64,000 nucleotides of DNA from Sporomusa sphaeroides DSM 2875 (GTDB taxonomy: Bacteria > Bacillota > Negativicutes > Sporomusales > Sporomusaceae). Location: assembly GCF_001941975.2 (NCBI RefSeq), contig NZ_CP146991.1, positions 228,501-292,500 on the forward strand, written 5' to 3'. Each line of letters starts with the position of its first letter. Positions within the stretch are counted from its first letter, which is position 1. The position numbers and the translations under genes were made by a program. The notes below the pieces were generated by a model. It was not told the origin of the DNA, made no database searches, and was given only the letters and a program-made list of their open reading frames with translations. Of this stretch, positions 18,022-25,284 are shown in pieces.

Positions 18022-19224
18022 GTGGTACTTGATGAATGGAAAAAAGGCCTCTCCGTTCTTTGGTCGGTTCAGTTCATTGGTATGAGTGCGATCACTGGTG
18101 TTATTTCTTTTTTACCGTTATATGTAGCGCAGCTCGGCATAACGGAAGCTTCGGAAGCGGCAATGTGGTCTGGGGTTCTTGTGGGTTCTGCCGCTTTTTG
18201 CGCTGCTATTTCCAATCCCTACTGGGGTGCGATGGCTGACCGCAAGGGCCGGCAGTTGATGGTAGAAAGAGTCTTGTTCCTGTTTGCGTTAATTATCTTT
18301 GCGATGGCTTTTGTCTCTAATGTGTATCAACTGCTGTTTTTACGGATACTACAGGGGCTTTGCGGCGGGTTTGTCGCAGCTTCTACCGCATTAGCGGTGA
18401 GTATGATACCAAAGGAAAAAATAGCCGCGACAGTGGGAATGCTGCAAACATCTCTTATCATCGGCGGGGCTATGGGGCCAATGCTTGGCGGCTTCATTGC
18501 CGACCGCTTCGGTTATCGCCAGCCGTTTATTGCATTTGGCATACTTTGTATAGTGGCACTGGGGGTCACTCATTGGGCAATCACCGAAAAACATTCGCCT
18601 GTTCCGGCTGTCGACAAGCCTTCCCTCAAAGCAACCTTTGCTTCTGTGTGGTCAGTAAGTGATTTAAGGCTGATGCTTTTGGTGCAATTCCTTACGCAAT
18701 TTGCAATACATAGTATTGGTCCAATTTTACCTTTATTTATCCAAACAATCCTATCAACCCCAAACAATCTTGCGAGTATTTCCGGTTCTATTATTGCGAT
18801 TGTCGGAGTAACCAGTGCGATTGCTTCTGCCAGTATGGGGTTTCTCAGCAAGCATTTTTCTCATAAGCAAATTCTTATAACCGCCTCTTTGCTGGGTGGT
18901 ATTACGTTTATTGGCCAGCTGGCGGCACAGGATATTATTATGTTGGCTGTTTTGAGAGGTATCAACGGTTTATGCATCGGAGCCATGGTGCCAAGTTCCA
19001 ATACCATTATTGCTTTTCTCATTCCCGAATCCAAACGGGGGGCTGCCTTTGGGATGACCAACGGGGTTGCTCTCATGGGAAATGTTATTGGCCCTGTTTC
19101 AGCCGGTTTGCTATCACTGGTATTTGGGATAACAGCCATATTCTGGCTTACATCAATACTCTTTTTTCTGGTTTCTCTGCTGTTGTTCAGCAAGCTTGAA
19201 GGCCGTATGGAAGCCAGGCCTTAG
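18022..19224 (+). CDS. MFS transporter, drug/metabolite exporter type (DHA1)
   Basis: 400 residues, GTG start at 18022 with a weak GAAGGT upstream. About 12 hydrophobic segments. MFS motif A is ADRKGRQLMVER (between TM2 and TM3), and a motif C-like GAMGPMLGGFIADRFGYR lies near TM5, typical of antiporter-type DHA1 exporters. A second half with GAMVPSSNTII and AFGMTNGVALMGNVIGP completes the fold. It is divergent from RpiR 1 and probably controlled by it. Being an exporter next to an uptake symporter is odd; it may remove a toxic intermediate or analogue. Confidence 0.88.
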   Translation: MVLDEWKKGLSVLWSVQFIGMSAITGVISFLPLYVAQLGITEASEAAMWSGVLVGSAAFCAAISNPYWGAMADRKGRQLMVERVLFLFALIIFAMAFVSNVYQLLFLRILQGLCGGFVAASTALAVSMIPKEKIAATVGMLQTSLIIGGAMGPMLGGFIADRFGYRQPFIAFGILCIVALGVTHWAITEKHSPVPAVDKPSLKATFASVWSVSDLRLMLLVQFLTQFAIHSIGPILPLFIQTILSTPNNLASISGSIIAIVGVTSAIASASMGFLSKHFSHKQILITASLLGGITFIGQLAAQDIIMLAVLRGINGLCIGAMVPSSNTIIAFLIPESKRGAAFGMTNGVALMGNVIGPVSAGLLSLVFGITAIFWLTSILFFLVSLLLFSKLEGRMEARP

Positions 19225-19257
19225 TGAAGGGTATTAACGCGATACGGAAGGAAGAAG

Positions 19258-19312
19258 GTCAACAATTTATATTTTTGTTGAATTTAATTCAACAAAAATA
19301 TAAATTGTTGAC
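19258..19312. repeat. Perfect 55-bp palindrome
   Basis: 27 bp (19258-19284) are exactly reverse-complemented in 19286-19312 around a single T at 19285. The right arm ends inside the -35 element TTGACT (19308-19313) of the symporter promoter. It lacks a T-tract, so it is not a standard terminator. It may be an operator, or a cruciform-forming element. Confidence 0.9.
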
Positions 19313-19336
19313 TATTATCCGATAGAATGATAATAT
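19308..19336 (+). promoter_or_regulatory. Promoter of the symporter-aldolase-aminotransferase operon
   Basis: TTGACT (19308-19313), a 17-bp spacer and TAATAT (19331-19336). The -35 overlaps the right arm of the 55-bp palindrome. A 5' leader of about 130 bases precedes the symporter start. Confidence 0.65.
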
Positions 19337-19473
19337 GAATTTGCAGAAAGTTATCGGGTTAAGCAGAAAATTGGATGCAGCAAGGAGGTATGGATCGGGT
19401 TAACGGCAGTTGCGGTAGGCAGAAGCTTTTGGCGTATCAGTCTTATTACAAATTTTAGGAAGGGGTTGTATTC

Positions 19474-20712
19474 ATGAAGATCGTTTTGACGGGGAAAAAG
19501 GGGATTCCTGCCCAGATAGTTATAGCCTTTATTCTTAGTATTGTAGTCGGCTTGCTGTATCCCGCTTTTTCGAAGTCCATTAAGCCGTTGGGAGATATTT
19601 TTATTACACTGATCAGAATGATTATTGTACCGGTAATTTTTTGTACGATTACCACCGGTATTGCCGGTATGGGTGACATGAAGAAACTAAAGCGGGTAGG
19701 CACTAAGATGCTGGTGGTTTATGTTGGCATGACTTTTGTGGCCTGTGTTATTGGATTGGGCGTAGGCTATCTGGTCCGTCCGGGAATGGGTGTTACGATG
19801 GCGACAACGGAGGCCTTCACCCAGGCGGTTAAAACACCAAGTATCGGCGACTTTTTAATGATGATGATACCCTCAAATTTTGTGGGGGCGCTGGCTAAAG
19901 GCGATATTGTGCAGGTTTTGGTACTGGGCATTTTTGTGGGGGTTGCTCTCGTAGGCCTCGGCAACAGGGCTTCGGCGGTTAAAGACTTATTAGAGCAAGG
20001 CGCAAGAGTCAGCTTTTACATCATCGACATTATTATGCTGTACTCGCCCATTGGTGTATTTGCACTGATGGCTAATGCGGTGGCAGTTTACGGGGTTTCA
20101 GTCTTTGGGGCGATGATGAAATATATTCTTGCCGATTATCTTGCGGCGCTGATTATTGCGGTCCTGGTTTTTATCCTGCCGTTGATGTTGTATGCGCGGA
20201 TCAATATCTTTAAAGCATTCAAAGATATTGGCGCGGTGTTCGTTATGGCTGCATCAACCTGCAGTAGTGCGGCTACCCTGCCTTTGGCGATGGAAACCGC
20301 TACGAAAAAGTATAAACTGCCGCAATGGCTTGTTGACTTTTGCCTGCCGCTGGGCGGTACGGTCAATTCCACGGGAGCCGCTATGTATAAGGCGATTCTC
20401 ATTGTTTTTGCCGCTGACTTTTATGGACTTACGTTGTCTATCGAACAAATGGTTGTAACGGTGCTGATTTCGACCATGTTGTCTGTTGCTGCGCCGGGAA
20501 TTCCCGGTGGCGGGATTGTGATGAGCGCTATTATGTTGAACCTGATGGGGCTGCCGTATGAAATTGCCGGTATGCTTGCCGGTATATACCGGATGATTGA
20601 TATGGCCCATACCCCGCTGAATGTAGTTGGCGATATTGCCGGCGCGATTCTGATTGGCAAAAGTGAAGGCATTTGGTCAAATGAAGAATATATGAGGGAA
20701 GAAGAAGCCTAA
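19474..20712 (+). CDS. Dicarboxylate/amino acid:cation symporter (DAACS, GltP/DctA type)
   Basis: 412 residues, ATG 19474 with AGGAAGGGG upstream. It has about eight hydrophobic helices and two re-entrant-loop regions. TCSSAATLPLAMETA is the serine-rich hairpin motif, and GGTVNSTGAAMYKAI (variant of NMDGT-type region) and GIPGGGIVMSAIML follow, all typical of Na+/H+-coupled glutamate/aspartate/C4-dicarboxylate carriers. It would import a negatively charged amino acid or dicarboxylate. It is first in an operon with an RraA-family aldolase and an aminotransferase, which suggests import of a branched or hydroxylated glutamate-like compound (inference). Confidence 0.92.
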   Translation: MKIVLTGKKGIPAQIVIAFILSIVVGLLYPAFSKSIKPLGDIFITLIRMIIVPVIFCTITTGIAGMGDMKKLKRVGTKMLVVYVGMTFVACVIGLGVGYLVRPGMGVTMATTEAFTQAVKTPSIGDFLMMMIPSNFVGALAKGDIVQVLVLGIFVGVALVGLGNRASAVKDLLEQGARVSFYIIDIIMLYSPIGVFALMANAVAVYGVSVFGAMMKYILADYLAALIIAVLVFILPLMLYARINIFKAFKDIGAVFVMAASTCSSAATLPLAMETATKKYKLPQWLVDFCLPLGGTVNSTGAAMYKAILIVFAADFYGLTLSIEQMVVTVLISTMLSVAAPGIPGGGIVMSAIMLNLMGLPYEIAGMLAGIYRMIDMAHTPLNVVGDIAGAILIGKSEGIWSNEEYMREEEA

Positions 20713-20746
20713 CTGTGGGCAGTTCAAAGGCGAAGAGGAGGTAATT

Positions 20747-21439
20747 ATGTCAAACGCAGGCTGCAGAATCTTTTTAAAAATTAACCGTCCCGACAGAGAG
20801 CTGCTGGAAGGTTTTAGCGGTGTACCGGTGGCCAATATTGCTGATGAAATGAATCGCTTCAGTTGTGTGGATGCGCGGATTAAGCCTTTTAACTCCCGCC
20901 CTTTGCTGGGGACGGCCTTTACCGTGAAAGTAAGAGTTGCCGACAATTTGCTGCTTCATAAGGCGTTAGAACTGGCCCAGCCTGGAGATGTTATCCTGGT
21001 TGATGCCCAGGGAGATATGGCCAATGCGATAACCGGTGAAATTATGATGCTGACAGCCGACAAGAAAGGCCTGGCCGGTGTGGTTGTCGATGGGGCGGTG
21101 CGTGATGCCAAGGCATTGCAAGAATTGAATATGCCTGTATATGCGGCGGGGGTTACGCCCAGGGGGCCGTACAAGGACGGTCCCGGTGAAATCAATGTGC
21201 CGGTATGTATTGGCGGGGTGGTTGTCAACCCCGGGGATATTGTGGTCGGGGATGCGGACGGTATTGTAATCATCAATCCGGCCGATGCTGTGTCGATACA
21301 GGCAAGGGCTAAGGAAAAGCTGGTTAAAGAGCAGGCGATACTTCAGGGAATCAGGGATGGCCTTCCCCGGGACAAAAGCTGGGTGGATAAAACTCTAAAA
21401 GCGCTGAACTGCGAGATTATTGATGATTACTATCGGTAA
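20747..21439 (+). CDS. RraA-family protein, likely 4-hydroxy-4-methyl-2-oxoglutarate aldolase-like
   Basis: 230 residues, ATG 20747 with GAGGAGG upstream. The family contains HMG/CHA aldolases (which give pyruvate), oxaloacetate decarboxylases, and the RNase E inhibitor RraA. PGDVILVDAQGD and GVVVDGAVRDAKAL are present; Arg and Asp of AVRD match the substrate Arg and metal-binding Asp of characterised aldolases. It therefore looks catalytic rather than a pure regulator. Lying between a dicarboxylate-type symporter and an aminotransferase, it probably cleaves a 2-oxo acid produced by transamination. Confidence 0.85.
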   Translation: MSNAGCRIFLKINRPDRELLEGFSGVPVANIADEMNRFSCVDARIKPFNSRPLLGTAFTVKVRVADNLLLHKALELAQPGDVILVDAQGDMANAITGEIMMLTADKKGLAGVVVDGAVRDAKALQELNMPVYAAGVTPRGPYKDGPGEINVPVCIGGVVVNPGDIVVGDADGIVIINPADAVSIQARAKEKLVKEQAILQGIRDGLPRDKSWVDKTLKALNCEIIDDYYR

Positions 21440-21510
21440 AGGCAGCAGCTTGCCCTGCCGGATGCGGCAAACCAAGAATACCAATACGCAAAAGTATGGG
21501 AGGGTTTAAT

Positions 21511-22701
21511 ATGATTTCCAAACGGGCGCGTGAAGTTCAAATTTCTCCTACGGTGGCATTAACCGGAAAAATAGCTGAGCTTAAGCGGCAAGGGACAGAC
21601 ATCATTTCCTTTAACATTGGTGAACCGGATTTTCCCACACCGGATTATATAAAAAAAGCGGCTTTTGACGCCATTAATCAGAATTTTACCAAATACCCGC
21701 CTGCCAGCGGCTTTTTGGATCTGAAAGAGGCAGTGGCATATAAACTGCAGGTTGATAATGGAGTAAACTATGAACCCAAGCAGATCTGCGTGAGCAACGG
21801 GGCAAAGCAGGCAGTGGTTAATGCCCTGTACGCATTGTGCGGCGAGGGGGATGAAGTAATTATTCCGGTGCCTTGCTGGGTAAGTTATACTGAGATGGTT
21901 AAGTTGACCGGAGCCGTATCGGTGTTAGTCAAGGTCGATGAAAAAAATGGTTTTGCGCTTGATCTTGAGGCCATTGAGTCAGCTGTAACGCCACGCACTA
22001 AGGCGATCATCATCAATACACCCAACAACCCGTCCGGAGCGGTATACAGTGAGGAGAGCCTGCGGCAGCTTGCCGCTATGGCAGTGAAACACGATTTTTA
22101 TATAATTTCAGATGAGATTTATGAAAAACTTGTTTTTGATGGGGAAAAACATTTTTGTATTGGGTCGATCTCGCCTGAGGTGCAAGACCGGTGTGTAATT
22201 GTCAACGGGGTGTCCAAAGCATATGCCATGCCGGGTTGGCGGATTGGTTATTCTGCCGCTGCCAAACCGATTGCCAAAGCAATCGAAGCATTTCAAAGCC
22301 AGATGACTTCAGGAGCCTGCTCTGTTTCGCAAAAAGCGGCGCTTGCGGCAATAACCGGGCCGCAGGACGACCTGTATAACATGCGGGAGGAATATGATAA
22401 ACGACGGCATTTTATGCAGAAGCGGCTTAATGAACTAAATGGTTTTGCCTGTGACCCGGTTAAGGGAGCCTTTTATTTACTGCCGGATATTTCCGGACTG
22501 CTGGGCCGGTCATATGCCGGAAAAACGATTGACAGCTCTATGGAGCTTGCAGCCTTTTTGCTGGAGAGAGCTCATATTGCGGTAGTACCGGGGGAAGCGT
22601 TCAACACTAAGCACAAATTGCGGTTTTCTTATGCGAATTCAATGGAGAATCTGGCAGAGGGGCTTAACCGGATTGAAGCCGCTATTGCCCTGTTGAGCTG
22701 A
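21511..22701 (+). CDS. Class I/II pyridoxal-phosphate aminotransferase (aspartate aminotransferase-like)
   Basis: 396 residues from ATG 21511, 13 bases after GGGAGGG; the in-frame ATG at 21496 precedes the binding site. Fold-type I motifs: FNIGEPDFPTPDYI near the N-terminus, NTPNNPSGAVYS, SDEIYEKLVFDG, and the PLP lysine in GVSKAYAMPGWRIGY. A C-terminal Arg in KLRFSYA binds the alpha-carboxylate. It moves an amino group between an acidic amino acid and a 2-oxo acid. Third gene of the operon; a hairpin terminator follows at 22742. Confidence 0.92.
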   Translation: MISKRAREVQISPTVALTGKIAELKRQGTDIISFNIGEPDFPTPDYIKKAAFDAINQNFTKYPPASGFLDLKEAVAYKLQVDNGVNYEPKQICVSNGAKQAVVNALYALCGEGDEVIIPVPCWVSYTEMVKLTGAVSVLVKVDEKNGFALDLEAIESAVTPRTKAIIINTPNNPSGAVYSEESLRQLAAMAVKHDFYIISDEIYEKLVFDGEKHFCIGSISPEVQDRCVIVNGVSKAYAMPGWRIGYSAAAKPIAKAIEAFQSQMTSGACSVSQKAALAAITGPQDDLYNMREEYDKRRHFMQKRLNELNGFACDPVKGAFYLLPDISGLLGRSYAGKTIDSSMELAAFLLERAHIAVVPGEAFNTKHKLRFSYANSMENLAEGLNRIEAAIALLS

Positions 22702-22741
22702 TCAACGGATTTTGGTATACGGTGTTTTAAAGATTGAGTAC

Positions 22742-22798
22742 AAAGCCTTGTATCTTTTGGCTGTGTTATCATAGCCAAAGGATGCGAGGCTTTTGTTT
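22742..22798 (+). terminator. Terminator of the symporter operon
   Basis: A long imperfect stem: AAAGCCTTGTATCTTTTGGC pairs with GCCAAAGGATGCGAGGCTTT around GTGTTATCAT, followed by TTGTTTG. Confidence 0.75.
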
Positions 22799-22810
22799 GT
22801 TATGGAGGTA

Positions 22811-22845
22811 CAATTGTTGCACAATTGATATCTTTGTGATAGTCT
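22811..22845 (+). promoter_or_regulatory. Promoter region of RpiR 2 with an inverted repeat
   Basis: CAATTGTTGCACAATTG (22811-22827) contains two CAATTG half sites. A candidate promoter is TTGCAC (22817-22822), a 17-bp spacer and TAGTCT (22840-22845). The inverted repeat overlaps the -35, as would fit self-repression. Confidence 0.45.
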
Positions 22846-22867
22846 AAAATTGGTATAGGTTAGGGGG

Positions 22868-23719
22868 ATGGTAGTGGATTACATCGAAAGTAAAATCAAA
22901 GGAACCTCATTAACAAAAACAGAAGAAAAAATTGCGAGTTATTTTTTAGAGCATAAAAATCAATTTTGTTTTAAGACAGCGACAGATTTAGCGCTTGATA
23001 TAGGGGTAAGCGACACATCCATAATACGGTTTGTGAGAACACTTGGGTTTAATGGGTATGCTGATTTCCAGAAACACATGAAAGAGAATATAGTTCAGCA
23101 AATATCTGAATCCGGTTCGCCGTTGCAACGGCATAAAAAAGCGATTGAAAGAGGGCATATCAGTAATATGGCCGGAGAATTGCTGATGACCACGCTGGAA
23201 AATCTGAATAAGACCTATGATAAGATAGATATGGGTGTTATTGAAACCATTACAAATGTTCTTATTAAGAGCAGGAATAAATATATTGTTGGTTTTGGCG
23301 GGACGGCATCGGTTGCGCATTTTATGGAAAATAAGCTAGGCTGTTTTTTGCCTAATTGTCAAGGGATTTTCCATGCAGATGTTGCTGCGGTACATAGGAT
23401 TGCAGATATTACGGAGAAAGACTGTATTGTATTATTCACATTTCCCCGGTACACAGAGATGGCTCTTTCGCTGGTTGAAATTGCCCAGAGAAAAAAAGCT
23501 GAGATTATAGTTATTACAGATAAAATAACATGCCCTGTAGCTTTTTATGCCGACATAGTATTGACAGCTTACGTGCAGACTATGGGCTTTTGCAATTCCT
23601 ATATAGCACCGTTGTGGATTGCTGATTTGATTATATTGGCTGCCAGTGAAAAGAACACCGGGAGTGAAGGCAGAATAGAGCTGATCGATAAATATGTGAA
23701 TAAACATAAGCTGTATTAA
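22868..23719 (+). CDS. RpiR family regulator (RpiR 2)
   Basis: 283 residues, ATG 22868 (GGGGG upstream); a GTG four codons later is a weaker alternative. The N-terminal helix-turn-helix has ATDLALDIGVSDTSIIRFVR. The SIS domain begins near YIVGFGGTASVAH and contains VLFTFPRYTEMALSLVEIA, matching the SLPRYANSTIEMVKA stretch of RpiR 1. The two proteins have the same length but clearly diverged sequence. The gene stands alone behind the aminotransferase terminator and is followed by the right twin hairpin. Confidence 0.92.
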   Translation: MVVDYIESKIKGTSLTKTEEKIASYFLEHKNQFCFKTATDLALDIGVSDTSIIRFVRTLGFNGYADFQKHMKENIVQQISESGSPLQRHKKAIERGHISNMAGELLMTTLENLNKTYDKIDMGVIETITNVLIKSRNKYIVGFGGTASVAHFMENKLGCFLPNCQGIFHADVAAVHRIADITEKDCIVLFTFPRYTEMALSLVEIAQRKKAEIIVITDKITCPVAFYADIVLTAYVQTMGFCNSYIAPLWIADLIILAASEKNTGSEGRIELIDKYVNKHKLY

Positions 23720-23757
23720 AGCTGGAAATCTAATTTCATGAGAGGAATAACGGGAAA

Positions 23758-23809
23758 CAATATATAAAAAACGTTTTGTGTTACTGCACAAAACGTTTTT
23801 TATATATTG
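23758..23809 (+). terminator. Hairpin, right twin
   Basis: A perfect 23-bp stem (23758-23780 and 23787-23809) has loop TTACTG. Its core AAAACGTTTTGTG-TTACTG-CACAAAACGTTTT differs at one base from the hairpin at 16908-16939. It lies 38 bp after the RpiR 2 stop and contains a T-run in the descending arm. Confidence 0.8.
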
Positions 23810-23845
23810 AGGCAATTTTTTAACGCCGGTTTCTCAATTTATATC

Positions 23846-23874
23846 TTGACATTAAACAAATGTAGTTGTATCAT
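23846..23874 (+). promoter_or_regulatory. Promoter of the small 43-codon gene
   Basis: TTGACA (23846-23851), a 17-bp spacer and TATCAT (23869-23874). TCTTGACATTaaaCAAATG here matches TCTTGACATTtggCAAATG at the MFS promoter (17891-17909). Confidence 0.65.
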
Positions 23875-23937
23875 GTATTAAAAACGTGTGTATATAGTAT
23901 AAAGTGTAACTATGTAACTAAGAGGGTGGTGTTACTG

Positions 23938-24069
23938 GTGGAAAAAAAGCGTGAAAATGTGGAAATTAAACCCGGCAAGGAAGACTTGCATCCAGGAGAA
24001 TTCAACGAATTAGGCAGTCTTGATCCCAATGTCGATCAAACTCTGATGCGTTTGTCTGGTACGGTATAA
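23938..24069 (+). CDS. Small charged protein of unknown function
   Basis: 43 residues from GTG 23938, nine bases after GAGGGTGG (in-frame GTGs at 23926 and 23929 overlap that site). The protein is hydrophilic: a lysine/glutamate-rich start (MEKKRENVEIK), then ELGSLDPNVDQTLMRLSG. It has no cysteine, no membrane segment and no recognised domain. It has its own sigma-A promoter and its own strong terminator, so it is a genuine monocistronic unit. The promoter block is shared with the RpiR-linked MFS gene, which suggests joint control. I do not recognise a family. Confidence 0.6.
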   Translation: MEKKRENVEIKPGKEDLHPGEFNELGSLDPNVDQTLMRLSGTV

Positions 24070-24074
24070 TTCAT

Positions 24075-24117
24075 AGCCGGAATTCAGTGGCAGCTGGAAT
24101 TCCGGCTTTTTTTTTTT
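24075..24117 (+). terminator. Rho-independent terminator of the small gene
   Basis: The perfect 11-bp stem AGCCGGAATTC/GAATTCCGGCT (24075-24085 and 24097-24107) is followed by ten T. Confidence 0.92.
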
Positions 24118-24219
24118 GCAGGATTTGCTGTTATTGGTAAAGAATTAGAAGAATATCCGGTTGCCGCATAACAAAAAATATCCTTGCGCTGGGAGAAACC
24201 TTGCAGGAGGGCAGGATTA

Positions 24220-24879
24220 TTGAAAAACGGCAATTATATTAAATATGCTTTTGGCAGCCGCTGCTGCCATGTTGATGCCGTGCATGCCGCTTCGCCGAGA
24301 GCCGACCGCTTTACTGATGAGATTGTGACCGGTATTATGGCAAAAACAGGCTGTGCCGGTATTATCGGCACCGTTTCCCGTACTATTGCCGACCTTAACC
24401 GGCCGCCAGGCCAGGGCAACGATGAAGCTGTGTGGGAATACCGGGATGTTATCAGCCAGTTTCTTTATCATTCGGGACTGTTGGCACCGGGCGACAGAAA
24501 CCTGGCAAGTCCATATCTGCATGTTGGCATTCACGGGATGAAAGACCAGCTCCATGGCCCGCTAAGTATTGAGGTGGGAACCATCTATGGCAAAACCTGT
24601 TCTGTGGGGGTCAGAAAATGGTTTGGTGAAACCCTGAAAGCCAGAATGAAGACTGTTTTGCCGGGAACGAAAGTGGTTTTTGATAAACATTGGGTGGGCA
24701 ATCAGTCGCTGGCCGCACATCGTTGGGGCGAAGGACGGCGGTATTCGGGCTATGGGAAAAATTACAACGCGTTCCAGGTAGAAATTGCCCGGACGCTCAG
24801 AGAGCATTACCGCCCGGAGGTCATTGCGGTATTAGCCGGGGTGGTTGCAGAATTTAGTGGTATGTTTTCCAGGAGGTAA
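24220..24879 (+). CDS. N-formylglutamate amidohydrolase-like protein
   Basis: 219 residues from TTG 24220, nine bases after AGGAGGG; upstream in-frame codons lack a binding site. VHAASPRADRFTDEI and GTVSRTIADLNRPPG resemble the conserved DlNR block of the N-formylglutamate amidohydrolase family, and LHVGIHGMKD supplies His/Asp/Glu candidates for a metal site. The family hydrolyses N-formyl amino acids, but many members are only related by fold. It overlaps nothing and lies five bases from the next gene, so the two form a pair. Assignment is at family level only. Confidence 0.6.
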   Translation: MKNGNYIKYAFGSRCCHVDAVHAASPRADRFTDEIVTGIMAKTGCAGIIGTVSRTIADLNRPPGQGNDEAVWEYRDVISQFLYHSGLLAPGDRNLASPYLHVGIHGMKDQLHGPLSIEVGTIYGKTCSVGVRKWFGETLKARMKTVLPGTKVVFDKHWVGNQSLAAHRWGEGRRYSGYGKNYNAFQVEIARTLREHYRPEVIAVLAGVVAEFSGMFSRR

Positions 24880-24884
24880 TTATT

Positions 24885-25241
24885 TTGAGCAAAATCAAAA
24901 AAAATCTGAGTGATGCTGAAATGTTTAAAGGCTGGCAGGAAGAGCCAACCTTTGAGACTGAGTTAGAGGAAGAGCAGCCTGTCCGGCGGCCTGTTGCCTC
25001 TGCCCGGAAGGAGCCGGCAGACGATATTAACAGCGCTTATTTTACGCCGGAACTAAAAGAGGCTGTGGGGAAGGCTTTGCTGGAACTCAAGCTTACTATG
25101 TATAAGGCAGGTACTGTTGATTATCAAGTAAAAGTTTCTTGTCAGGGAAACCAGGTTCTGCTCACAGCCATTCCTGCCAAGGTAAAGGCCGAGCAGCCGG
25201 GGAAACAGCCTGGACAACGCGGCGGCAAACAGAGAGGATAG
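24885..25241 (+). CDS. Hypothetical protein, acidic-then-basic
   Basis: 118 residues from TTG 24885 with AGGAGG 8 bases upstream. Residues 1-50 are charged and probably disordered (ELEEEQPVRRPV). Residues 50-100 (YFTPELKEAVGKALLELKL, then YQVKVSCQGNQVLLTAIPAK) look like a small helix-strand domain. The tail is Gly/Lys/Gln-rich (GKQPGQRGGKQRG). No family recognised. It is paired with the amidohydrolase-like gene. Its last codons form the left arm of a 20-bp perfect stem. Confidence 0.7.
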   Translation: MSKIKKNLSDAEMFKGWQEEPTFETELEEEQPVRRPVASARKEPADDINSAYFTPELKEAVGKALLELKLTMYKAGTVDYQVKVSCQGNQVLLTAIPAKVKAEQPGKQPGQRGGKQRG

Positions 25242-25270
25242 GTTTACAGGACCTATCCTCTCTGTTTGCC
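25224..25270. terminator. Perfect 20-bp stem between convergent genes
   Basis: GGCAAACAGAGAGGATAGGT (25224-25243) is exactly complemented by 25251-25270 around TTACAGG. It includes the stop codon of the 118-residue gene. No T-tract follows on either strand, so it may be a Rho-independent terminator of unusual type or an mRNA 3' stabiliser. Confidence 0.65.
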
Positions 25271-25284
25271 ATGTTGCCTTTGGA

